In this document: piece after piece, positions 56,394 through 64,000 of the stretch
Numbering within the stretch: the first letter of the stretch is position 1
Layout of the letters: every line of letters starts with the position of its first letter
Source: Acidobacteriota bacterium
Lineage (GTDB): Bacteria; Acidobacteriota; Aminicenantia; Aminicenantales; Saccharicenantaceae
Assembly: GCA_029569255.1 (NCBI GenBank)
Contig: JAKQUO010000048.1
Coordinates: forward strand, 81,055 to 145,054
Direction: 5' to 3'
DNA length: 64,000 bases
The notes under the pieces: generated by a model
What the model was told of the DNA's origin: nothing
Databases searched by the model: none
The model's input: only the letters and a program-made list of their open reading frames with translations
Made by a program: the position numbers and the translations under genes

Positions 56394-57513
56394 CGCGCTC
56401 GACCTCCTTGAACGCCCTCATGATGTTCCCGCCCCACAACGACTCGACGTCGCTCTCGGCGTATCCCCGGCGCAGGGCCTCCCAAGTGAGATTGAAGATC
56501 TCGCTGACGTCCCGGCAGTCGGGAAGGCCGCCTTCTCCATCGAAGTCCGTGCCGATCCCGACCGATCCGGCGCCGGCCACTCTCCGCAGGTGATCGATGT
56601 GGTCCAAGGCGTCGGAGAGGCGGGCCGCGCGGCGGGCCGCGCCCCGCGCCGTCTGACGAACGAGGAGCCGGGGGACAAGGCAAACCTGGATCACGCCGCC
56701 CTTGGCGGCGAGCGCCCGGGCCATCGCGTCGGTCAGGTTCTCGGGGCGGTCGCAGAGCGCCCGGGCGGCGCCCCGGGACACGATCACGGGCGCCCGGCTT
56801 GCGGCCAGAACGTCGAAAAAGCTCTTCTCGGAGGCGTTGGCCAGGTCGATGATGATGCCGAGCCGGTTGCATTCGGCGACGACCAGGCGGCCGAACTCGC
56901 TCAAGCCCCGGTCGTCCGGGGCCCCGCGGCCGGCGGCGGCGTCGCAAATGAGATTGTCCCGGCCGCCGCAGAGCGTCAGCATCCGGACGCCGTGCGCGTG
57001 AAGGTCCGCCAGGACGGACAGGTCGCGGCCGAGGATGCAGCCGTTCTCGATCCCCAGGAAAAGCGCCCGCCGACCTTCCTTTTCAGCGCGGTAGGCGTCC
57101 TCCGGCGCCACGGCCAAGCTGACGAGGGCCGAGCGCTCATTGGCCAGGCCCGCGAGGGCTTCAACGGCCGAAAGGACCGATTCCCTCGCCGCGGCAAGAC
57201 CAAGACCCTCGGCCGTCGGCTCGACCTGGCGGACGGGGATGAGCAAGAAGGCCGCGTCCAAACCCCCGGCCTTCATCCGGAGAAGGTCGAACCGTCCGGA
57301 GGCCGGGCCGCGGCTTCTGGGCCGGCCCTCGGTTCTCCGGTCCGTCCCCAGGAGCTCGAGGGAGGCCCGGCAGGCCGAATCGACGGTCAGGATGCGGTCG
57401 TGGAACTCGCGGACGAGCTCGAGGGTCGAAGGGTCGGGGCCTTTGAGGCCGCAGGCCGCGAGGAGCCAGAAACCGGCCAGAGAGAAAGCGGCCGCCAGCT
57501 TCCCACCCGCCAT
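56377..57513 (-). CDS. M19 dipeptidase-like lipoprotein, metal site mostly lost
   Basis: The 378-residue protein has a lipobox (GFWLLAAC, Cys21) and the overall M19 (membrane dipeptidase) fold: GIENG, IIDLANASEKSFFDVLAAS, RPENLTDAMARALAAKGGVIQ and GIGTDFDGEG. Compared with the canonical metal ligands, HxD at the N-terminus reads AxR (VDSACRA), DLSH reads DLAN and SHS reads SRG. Only Glu and the late Asp remain, so the usual two-zinc site cannot form. It is probably a non-catalytic binding protein, co-transcribed with the CHAT protease. Confidence 0.8.
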   Translation of the reverse strand: MAGGKLAAAFSLAGFWLLAACGLKGPDPSTLELVREFHDRILTVDSACRASLELLGTDRRTEGRPRSRGPASGRFDLLRMKAGGLDAAFLLIPVRQVEPTAEGLGLAAARESVLSAVEALAGLANERSALVSLAVAPEDAYRAEKEGRRALFLGIENGCILGRDLSVLADLHAHGVRMLTLCGGRDNLICDAAAGRGAPDDRGLSEFGRLVVAECNRLGIIIDLANASEKSFFDVLAASRAPVIVSRGAARALCDRPENLTDAMARALAAKGGVIQVCLVPRLLVRQTARGAARRAARLSDALDHIDHLRRVAGAGSVGIGTDFDGEGGLPDCRDVSEIFNLTWEALRRGYAESDVESLWGGNIMRAFKEVERVAGRR

Positions 57514-57532
57514 GGCGGCAAAATCATATCAT

Positions 57533-57630
57533 AAAAGGGGGACATGATACCTATTTCCCTATTAACGACGCTGCCGGCTGCCCGGATACAACCAGAGAAA
57601 TTGGGAAACGGGTATCATGTCCCCCTTTTT
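57533..57630. repeat. family A repeat pair 6
   Basis: A reverse unit (GGGGGACATGATACC, 57533-57560) faces a forward unit (GGTATCATGTCCCCC, 57603-57630) across about 42 bases. The left unit lies 20 bases upstream of the M19-like start codon. Confidence 0.9.
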
Positions 57631-57634
57631 CGGT

Positions 57635-57845
57635 CCCGGACGGCCAGATCATGGACGTTCTGGGCCTCTTCGGCGGCGCCGAGGCCAGCAACGTCCGCTA
57701 CCCCGGATAGGCCCCCCTGCTCAACATCTACGAAGAGCCCCGCGGCGGGGACTTCGATTTCGTCAAGATCTGCTACCCTCTATCGGGTCCGCTTCGCGGC
57801 CACCAACTTCATGGGGAACGGGATTGGCTGGGCCAAAAAATGTCG
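57635..57845 (+). pseudogene. decayed gene fragment
   Basis: One frame gives GQIMDVLGLFGGAEASNVRY, PG, a TAG stop, then APLLNIYEEPRGGDFDFVKI. A second frame continues YRVRFAATNFMGNGIGWA. This reads like one protein broken by a stop and a frameshift. The family is not recognised. It lies between repeat pair 6 and a degenerate repeat-like sequence at 57838. Confidence 0.5.
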
Positions 57846-57861
57846 CTGTCCCCATTTTCCC
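57838..57861 (+). repeat. degenerate family A-like unit
   Basis: AAATGTCGCTGTCCCCATTT shares the GTCCCCATT core and T-rich end with the forward unit but not the GGTATC part. It closes the decayed segment that begins at pair 6. Confidence 0.45.
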
Positions 57862-57891
57862 TTGACAGTCTCTCTCCTCCTATTCTAATAT
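57862..57891 (+). promoter_or_regulatory. promoter upstream of RAYT 2 and gmd
   Basis: A perfect TTGACA (57862-57867), 18 bases and TAATAT (57886-57891). The leader downstream (57894-57950) folds into a nested hairpin (GGACACTCTGGG with CCCAGAG..GTCC, inner GAGGGA with TCCCTC). It could drive RAYT 2 and the following sugar genes. Confidence 0.6.
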
Positions 57892-58022
57892 CTGGACACT
57901 CTGGGTACCGGAGGGATGATTTCCCTCAGGTCTGCCCCCAGAGTGGGTCCTGCTTTCCATGAGCAGACGCACCGGCGGCCTATCGGCGCTCCCCAGCGCT
58001 CAACGGCGGTAGCCTGAAGTCA

Positions 58023-58709
58023 ATGGCCAGATTAGCCCGTTGCACTGTCGCCGGCTACCCGCATCATGTCATGCAGCGAGGAAATTGCGAGCAACGGGTC
58101 TTTGAAGAAGAGGCCGACTATCGGCACTATCTTGATCTTCTTAAAGAGTGCTCGTCTCGATATCAGGTGGATATCTGGGCCTACTGCCTGATGCCGAATC
58201 ATGTCCACCTCATCTGCGTCCCCAAGAGCGGCGAAGGGTTGGCCCGAGCCAGCAACACACTGCATATGCGCTTCGCCCAGCACTTCAATAGCCGACGCTC
58301 ACTGCAGGGCCATCTCTGGCGGGCCCGATTCATGTCTTGCGTCCTGGATGAAGCCTGCGCCCTGGAAGAGATCCGTTTCGTCGAAAACAATCCTGTCCGC
58401 GCCGGTCGAGTCGCTTTGGCTGAAGAGTATCGCTGGTCAAGTGCCAGGGCCCATGTCCTGGGCGGATCCGATCCTGTCCTGTGTGATGGCTTTGCCCTGG
58501 CCCGAGAGATCGGCGACTGGCGCACTTACCTCCGAAGCCCCGGTGACCCGGCCCGGCTCCTTCTGGTCCGATCCTGCCTCAAGACGGGCCGTCCAGCCGG
58601 ACGGGTCGAATTCGTCCGCCAGCTCGAAAGCATCCTCGGCCGTCGTCTCAAAGCCTTGCCGCGGGGAAGACCCCGGAAAACAACCCGGATTCGATATCAA
58701 GATCGATAG
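58023..58709 (+). CDS. REP-associated tyrosine transposase (RAYT 2), catalytic Tyr replaced by Phe
   Basis: The 228-residue protein has the RAYT core: [12 protein letters not shown] motif NHVHL (residues 60-62), [11 protein letters not shown] and a basic C-terminal tail ([15 protein letters not shown]). Where RAYT 1 has IRYVELNPVRAG, this copy reads [12 protein letters not shown], so residue 119 is Phe instead of the expected catalytic Tyr. It is therefore likely unable to cleave DNA, although the frame is intact. The gmd gene starts 11 bases after its stop. Confidence 0.85.
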   Translation: MARLARCTVAGYPHHVMQRGNCEQRVFEEEADYRHYLDLLKECSSRYQVDIWAYCLMPNHVHLICVPKSGEGLARASNTLHMRFAQHFNSRRSLQGHLWRARFMSCVLDEACALEEIRFVENNPVRAGRVALAEEYRWSSARAHVLGGSDPVLCDGFALAREIGDWRTYLRSPGDPARLLLVRSCLKTGRPAGRVEFVRQLESILGRRLKALPRGRPRKTTRIRYQDR

Positions 58710-58720
58710 AGAGGTTCGTT

Positions 58721-59761
58721 ATGAAGAAGGCTCTCATCACCGGCATCACCGGCCAGGACGGATCTTATCTCACCGAGTTGCTCCTTTCCAAGGGCTATGA
58801 GGTCCATGGCATCATCCGGCGATCAAGCAGCTTCAACACGGGGCGGATCGATCATCTCTACGAAGACCCTCACGGACCGGATGTCCGTCTCCATCTGCAC
58901 TATGGCGACCTGACCAACTCGGAGCAGCTGACCTCGCTCATTTACAACATTTCACCAGACGAGATCTATAATCTCGGGGCCCAATCTCATGTCCGGGTCA
59001 GCTTCGACATGCCCGAATACACCGGCGATGTGACGGCCATCGGCACGACCCGGTTCCTTGAAGCCATCCGCCGCAGCGGCATCAAGACCCGGTTCTACCA
59101 GGCCTCGAGCTCGGAGATGTTCGGCGCCGCGGACCCTCCCCAGAACGAGAAGACGCCCTTTCGGCCCCGGAGCCCCTACGCCGCCGCCAAGCTCTATTCG
59201 TACTGGATGACGGTCAATTACCGCGAGGGCTACGGTCTCTGGGCCTCGAACGGCATTCTGTTCAATCACGAAAGCCCGCGGCGCGGCGAGACATTCGTCA
59301 CTCGCAAGATCACCAAGGCTATCGCCGCCATCCGGGCCGGCCAGCAGGACAAGCTGTTCCTCGGGAACCTCGATGCCAAACGGGACTGGGGTTTCGCCCC
59401 TGAATACGTCGAGGTCATGTGGAGGATGCTCCAACAGGACCTTGCGGACGACTTCGTTATCGGAACCGGAGAATCCCACTCGGTCCGCGAGTTCCTCGCG
59501 GCCGCTTTCGCCTACGCCGGATTGGATTGGTCCAAGTACGTGGAAATCGACACCAAGTATTTCCGCCCGACGGAGGTTGACAGCCTGAAGGCCGATTGCA
59601 GCCTGGCCAGCCAGAAATTGGGCTGGGAGGCCCGCGTCCTGTTCGACGATCTCGTCAAGATCATGGTCGACAATGATCTGGAGAGGGCTGGTCAGTCCGG
59701 CCCCGGGCTCGGCAAGAAGATCGTCCTCGACAAAGGCTTTGGCTGGATCAAGGGCGCCTGA
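58721..59761 (+). CDS. gmd: GDP-mannose 4,6-dehydratase
   Basis: The 346-residue SDR-type enzyme has [19 protein letters not shown] (NADP binding), [18 protein letters not shown] (Thr/Ser and Glu catalytic region) and the YxxxK motif in [12 protein letters not shown]. It converts GDP-D-mannose to GDP-4-keto-6-deoxymannose. The next gene encodes GDP-L-fucose synthase, so the pair makes GDP-L-fucose for surface glycans. It starts 11 bases after the RAYT 2 stop and is probably read from the same promoter. Confidence 0.95.
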   Translation: MKKALITGITGQDGSYLTELLLSKGYEVHGIIRRSSSFNTGRIDHLYEDPHGPDVRLHLHYGDLTNSEQLTSLIYNISPDEIYNLGAQSHVRVSFDMPEYTGDVTAIGTTRFLEAIRRSGIKTRFYQASSSEMFGAADPPQNEKTPFRPRSPYAAAKLYSYWMTVNYREGYGLWASNGILFNHESPRRGETFVTRKITKAIAAIRAGQQDKLFLGNLDAKRDWGFAPEYVEVMWRMLQQDLADDFVIGTGESHSVREFLAAAFAYAGLDWSKYVEIDTKYFRPTEVDSLKADCSLASQKLGWEARVLFDDLVKIMVDNDLERAGQSGPGLGKKIVLDKGFGWIKGA

Positions 59762-59768
59762 TAGGTGA

Positions 59769-60722
<954 letters not shown>

Positions 60723-60806
60723 CCTGTCGCCCATGCAAAAGAGAACGCCATACTTATGAGGTACGCCCAGCTCTTCTATGACTAGGGCTAGTTCCAAGCC
60801 CTTCTC

Positions 60807-61195
60807 TTCGGGTCCGATTTATGTCTTGCTTCCAATCCGAGCGTCCATGAGGAGGTCCGATTCATTGAGGCAAGTTTCGTATACGCCGGTCAGGCCGAAC
60901 GCGCCGAGGACTATCCGTGGTCGAGCGCCCGGGCTCACATGACCGGCGAAACTGATCCCGTCTTGACTGACGGGTTCTTTATGAACCGGGAGATCAGCGA
61001 CTGGAAGACCTGTCTCGAAGGGCGGGGCGACGAGGCCCTCCCGGCTCGTGTGCGCTCTTGCCTGAAGACTGTCCGTCAGGCCGGCGACTCCGAATTCGTA
61101 AAGAAGCTCGAGGGTATCCCCGGTCGCCGCTTGGAGGAGTTACCGAGATGCCGGCCGCGGAAGGCCCCCAAGTTCACTCATCGAGACGATCAGAC
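60807..61195 (+). pseudogene. RAYT remnant (C-terminal half)
   Basis: The DNA aligns with the second half of RAYT 2: GGTCCGATTTATGTCTTGC, then a decayed VRFIEASFVYAGQAE, AEDYPWSSARAHMTGETDPV, RSCLKTVRQAG and the tail PGRRLEELPRCRPRKAP. The first half with the HUH motif is absent and frameshifts are present. Together with intact-length RAYT 2 it brackets the gmd-fcl pair. The 80 bases before it hold nothing recognisable. Confidence 0.75.
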
Positions 61196-62488
61196 ATGAG
61201 CTCCGCCATGCTGACACGGGCCATGGACTTCGTTGGCGCGAGAAGGGACTATGTCACGACCTTCGTCAGCACCATTATCATCCAGGCCTGCGGGGTTATC
61301 ACGGGGATCTTGACCGCCCGCTTGTTGGGCCCGGTCGGAAAAGGGGAGGTCGCAACGGTCCTCTGGCTCCCAAACCTGATGGTGTCGGTCGGAATCCTCG
61401 GGCTTCCCCAAGCGGCCGCGTTCCTGGTGAGCCGCCAACGCGATAGGGGAGACGCATTGACCGCCGTCGGCTTCTGGATCGCCCTGGCCTCTGGGGTGGT
61501 CCAGGCCGCTATCCTCTATCTGCTTGTCCCGTTGATCCTAGGCCCCCGGGCGGTCCATCTCGCCGGGATCAGCCGGCTGTTCCTGTTGTACATCCCGGTG
61601 GCATATTTCGGCCTGACGCTCCTGGGGATCGACCAGGGCCATCAGAAATTCGGCCGCTACAACCTCCTAAGGATGCTCCCTCCTCTCCTGTATGTCTTCG
61701 GCCTGGTCTTCCTCATCTTGGCCAAGAACGCCAACGTCACAAGCGTCCTGCTGGTCAACCTGGCGGCCCAGTTGATCGCGAGCGCCATCAGGGCCTGGGT
61801 CGCGGGGAAAAGGCTGTTCCACGTCCGTTGGCCGGCCATCCTGGAGTACGGCCGGGACATGTTCGAGCAGGGCTTTGTCTTCTTCTGGCCGGCGCTAGCC
61901 GGCATCGTCCTGATGAAGACGGATCTCGCCCTGCTGATCCATCTCGAGACGTCGGAGCAGCTGGGCTATTACACGGCGGCCATGGCCATCGCGATGGGCC
62001 AGACTGGCGTCTCAACGTCGCTCATCCAGGTGAGCTTTCCAAAGGTCTCCTCGATCTCCCGGCCCGAAGCCGTGACTATGCTGCGGCGGCATTTGGCCAA
62101 GTCGCTGGCCCCGATCGCCGGCATGGCGCTGATCGTGGCCCTCTTGTCTCCGTTCATCATCAAGTCCCTGTTCGGCCCCAGCTTCCTGCCCGCCCTCCCC
62201 ATAACCTATGTCCTGATTGCGGCCATATCGATCTGGGGGATTGGGCAGGTGCTGGAGAACGGTCTTCGGGCCATGGGCTACGGCGCTCCCGGCGCGTTGG
62301 CCAACGGGATCGGGATCCTGGTCCTGGCGGCGAGCTCGCTCGTTCTCGTGAAGCCCCTTCGGGGGCTGGGGATGGCGGTCTCCATGGGACTGGCGCTGTT
62401 GACCGCCGTCGGCATCCTGGGGATCTGCCTGCGCCGCGTTTCCCTCGAATGCGATCTAGAGGCGGTGGAGTCGACCCATGGCCGTTAA
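61196..62488 (+). CDS. oligosaccharide flippase (Wzx/MATE-like)
   Basis: From ATG 61196 (MSSAMLTRAMDFVGARRDYV) the product has 430 residues and about 12-14 hydrophobic helices. The opening FVSTIIIQACGVITGILTARLLGPVGKGEVAT is typical of polysaccharide-biosynthesis flippases of the MOP superfamily. It would move lipid-linked oligosaccharides across the inner membrane. Its neighbours, GDP-fucose genes and an O-antigen ligase-like gene, support a surface-glycan role. The ORF-track start at 61058 lies within the RAYT remnant. Confidence 0.85.
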   Translation: MSSAMLTRAMDFVGARRDYVTTFVSTIIIQACGVITGILTARLLGPVGKGEVATVLWLPNLMVSVGILGLPQAAAFLVSRQRDRGDALTAVGFWIALASGVVQAAILYLLVPLILGPRAVHLAGISRLFLLYIPVAYFGLTLLGIDQGHQKFGRYNLLRMLPPLLYVFGLVFLILAKNANVTSVLLVNLAAQLIASAIRAWVAGKRLFHVRWPAILEYGRDMFEQGFVFFWPALAGIVLMKTDLALLIHLETSEQLGYYTAAMAIAMGQTGVSTSLIQVSFPKVSSISRPEAVTMLRRHLAKSLAPIAGMALIVALLSPFIIKSLFGPSFLPALPITYVLIAAISIWGIGQVLENGLRAMGYGAPGALANGIGILVLAASSLVLVKPLRGLGMAVSMGLALLTAVGILGICLRRVSLECDLEAVESTHGR

Positions 62489-62616
62489 GGATCCAGTGAC
62501 CTGGCTTCTATGGCGGGGTGTTTCCTGCTCTGTATTCTCCTGCTCAGGACTGTGGGAATATTAAACAGGGCACGATAGCTTTCTTTCGCTTCCTGGTGCT
62601 CAAGAATAAGAAGTTT

Positions 62617-63864
62617 ATGAAGAACAACTCAGGAATATCCATTCTCAAAAAGGGAAATGATAAAAACACAATTTTTTCTTTTTCCTTTGCATTGTGGATG
62701 GCTTCTGGCTATCCTCTACGTCAAATCTTAAGCAAAGAATCCAACACCTTGATACCTGGCATTTGTATGCTCTTGGCTGCCTATCTCTTTTTCATACTGA
62801 TATTAGGGGCAAGGCAGAAACTCAAGATCCACACATTTTCAAAAGCAGGCCGGATTAATATTGTACTCTGGGCAGTGTTCTTGGCACTGGGATTGCTCTC
62901 TAGTTTATTGGCAGGCCCCGAGTCTATTTTCTATCAAGGCACTTTGATTGCTGGTGCGATATTAACTTTTTCTGAATGCTATTTTGGACTGCTACCATTA
63001 AGGGCGGCCAGCCTAGTATGCCTGACGATGGTGATTCCTTTTAATTTCTTATGGCTGCTAGTTCGTTTGGGCCGTATCTGGTTTCCTGCTTATACTATTC
63101 GAAACTCGTCTTATGGTGTCATATCGCTTTCGAGTATTGCCGCAGTAAGTTATGTGATAAGGCGGCCTTATAATTTCATTGTCGAAGCAGCGATCTTGGT
63201 CTCCCTTCTTATAAATGGCCATAGGACCTCATTTCTGGCAGCACTTGCCTTCATTATGGTCCAAAACGCGTTTAGTCTAAAAAAAGCAAGGAAAAAGCGA
63301 AGCTTAAAGGGATTACTGATTGCTGGGGCTTGTCTGGTTGTAGTCGCTTCCTTTCGATACTATGAAAAGGCCACTCAATATGTCATTGATAATGTGCTCT
63401 TACTGAATGATGTTCATCGTGGCTACGCATCTGGATTTTCTAATCGAATAGAGATTTGGAAGATTGCCTTCCCTCTAATAACCGAAAAGCCCATCCTGGG
63501 CTGGGGATCACACGAAAACGAGAATATTGTTAGAGATAGAGAACCGACGGCAAGTTCTGCTCATAATGGAATATTGGCGAGTTTTATCGATTATGGAATC
63601 GTTGGAGGCAGCCTAGGGCTCCTCTTGATGGCGTTTCCCTTGATCTTAGCGGGTAAACGAGCTTGGTCAACGGGAGAGAAGGAGTTCGTTTTCATATCAG
63701 GGTATGGCATAGGCTATATAATTCTGTCCCTGGGAGAGAGATATTGGTTTAATGTTGGAAATCCGACTAGCCTTATGATGCTATATTTAATTTTTTATAC
63801 TCTAATAAAAACAAATAGGATGCAAGGTAGGGCAAACCTGACAACAATGATGGCTCATAGCTAG
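62617..63864 (+). CDS. O-antigen ligase/polymerase-like membrane protein
   Basis: I prefer ATG 62617 (MKNNSGISILKKGN); a GTG at 62518 is an alternative. About 415 residues hold around ten helices and the O-antigen ligase family pattern: a large loop with ILGWGSHENE, then SSAHNGILASFIDYGIVGGSLGLLL. It attaches or polymerises surface oligosaccharides. The gene is strikingly AT-rich compared with everything to its left, implying recent transfer. Its stop codon lies against the end of an IS630-type transposase gene. Confidence 0.75.
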   Translation: MKNNSGISILKKGNDKNTIFSFSFALWMASGYPLRQILSKESNTLIPGICMLLAAYLFFILILGARQKLKIHTFSKAGRINIVLWAVFLALGLLSSLLAGPESIFYQGTLIAGAILTFSECYFGLLPLRAASLVCLTMVIPFNFLWLLVRLGRIWFPAYTIRNSSYGVISLSSIAAVSYVIRRPYNFIVEAAILVSLLINGHRTSFLAALAFIMVQNAFSLKKARKKRSLKGLLIAGACLVVVASFRYYEKATQYVIDNVLLLNDVHRGYASGFSNRIEIWKIAFPLITEKPILGWGSHENENIVRDREPTASSAHNGILASFIDYGIVGGSLGLLLMAFPLILAGKRAWSTGEKEFVFISGYGIGYIILSLGERYWFNVGNPTSLMMLYLIFYTLIKTNRMQGRANLTTMMAHS

Positions 63865-64000
63865 TGTAGTGTCTCAATGACGGGTTTACAATGGGCGATT
63901 TTAGATAGAATCTGATCAACCCTCTTTACCCAGACAAAGGGTTTTGGTTCTCGATTATGAACACGGATATATTCTTTGATCGCCCTGATCAGGTCTGCTG
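63861..64000 (-). mobile_element. IS630-family transposase, C-terminal part
   Basis: Reading leftward from the window's right edge gives ADLIRAIKEYIRVHNREPKP, FVWVKRVDQILSKIAHCKPV and IETLH before a TAG stop. This is the conserved C-terminus of IS630-type DDE transposases. The gene continues outside the window, so the insertion sequence ends and integrity cannot be seen. Confidence 0.8.

Noticed and set aside
15874-57630. Family A repeats as a CRISPR array
   Set aside because: Copies are widely dispersed, in inverted pairs, without regular spacers or cas genes.

Overview
The window looks like a chromosomal segment of a high-GC, Gram-negative, probably Acidobacteria-like bacterium. A member of Candidatus Aminicenantes or a neighbouring phylum is my best guess. 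This is inferred from the mixture of genes (TonB proteins with Gly/Val-rich linkers, a tricorn-like protease, CBM9/beta-barrel proteins, a PEP-CTERM protein, several UroD-like methyltransferases) and not from a marker gene. Putative promoters follow TTGACN-N17/18-TATAAT. Several lie so close to the start codon that the mRNA would be leaderless. Most long antisense ORFs in the track are GC-driven shadows.

Layout. 1-2308: ECF sigma factor (cut by the window edge), anti-sigma factor and a triple-domain TonB protein. 2318-9166 (-): two membrane proteins, then an operon of sugar-phosphate isomerase-like protein, OYE-type flavin oxidoreductase, FAD oxidoreductase and SDR. 9438-12774 (+): beta-barrel protein, corrinoid protein plus UroD-family methyltransferase, and a secreted CBM9-like protein. 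12779-20766: EamA transporter, small PEP-CTERM protein, C69 dipeptidase, sodium symporter, RlmN and a TrmA/RlmD-type methyltransferase, the last four stitched together by copies of one repeat. 20792-30300 (-): Gfo/Idh oxidoreductase, UroD-like protein and GH38 mannosidase in one operon, then a second UroD-like protein with a LysE exporter, and a receiver-TonB fusion. 31003-43321: papain-like peptidase, M48 peptidase with zinc ribbons, a RAYT transposase between two palindromes, tricorn-like protease, aldo/keto reductase, lipoprotein, CBM9/beta-barrel protein and APC permease. 43370-49730: HrpA helicase carrying three in-frame repeat insertions, a VapBC-type toxin-antitoxin pair and a LOG-family protein. 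49702-52140: an AT-richer island flanked by a 36-bp direct repeat. 52500-57513: sigma factor and anti-sigma factor converging on a secreted CHAT protease and a metal-site-deficient M19 dipeptidase homologue. 57533-64000: surface-glycan locus (gmd, fcl, flippase, O-antigen ligase-like) mixed with RAYT genes and remnants and ending in an IS630-type transposase.

The most unusual system is a repeat family whose half-unit reads GGTATCATGTCCCCCATT, preceded by GGGAAAC or a variant. It occurs mostly as convergent pairs that could form hairpins, and one pair still encloses a RAYT N-terminal fragment. Copies provide the start codon of two genes (both begin MSPI), the stop codon of two genes (both end KWGT) and three internal peptides of HrpA (two NREIGI-type, one KMGDMIPVS). 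This resembles the gene-invading palindromic elements known from Rickettsia, here linked to REP-associated tyrosine transposases. A second candidate system is the sigma / anti-sigma / CHAT protease / pseudo-dipeptidase locus at 52.5-57.5 kb, which suggests protease-controlled release of a sigma factor.
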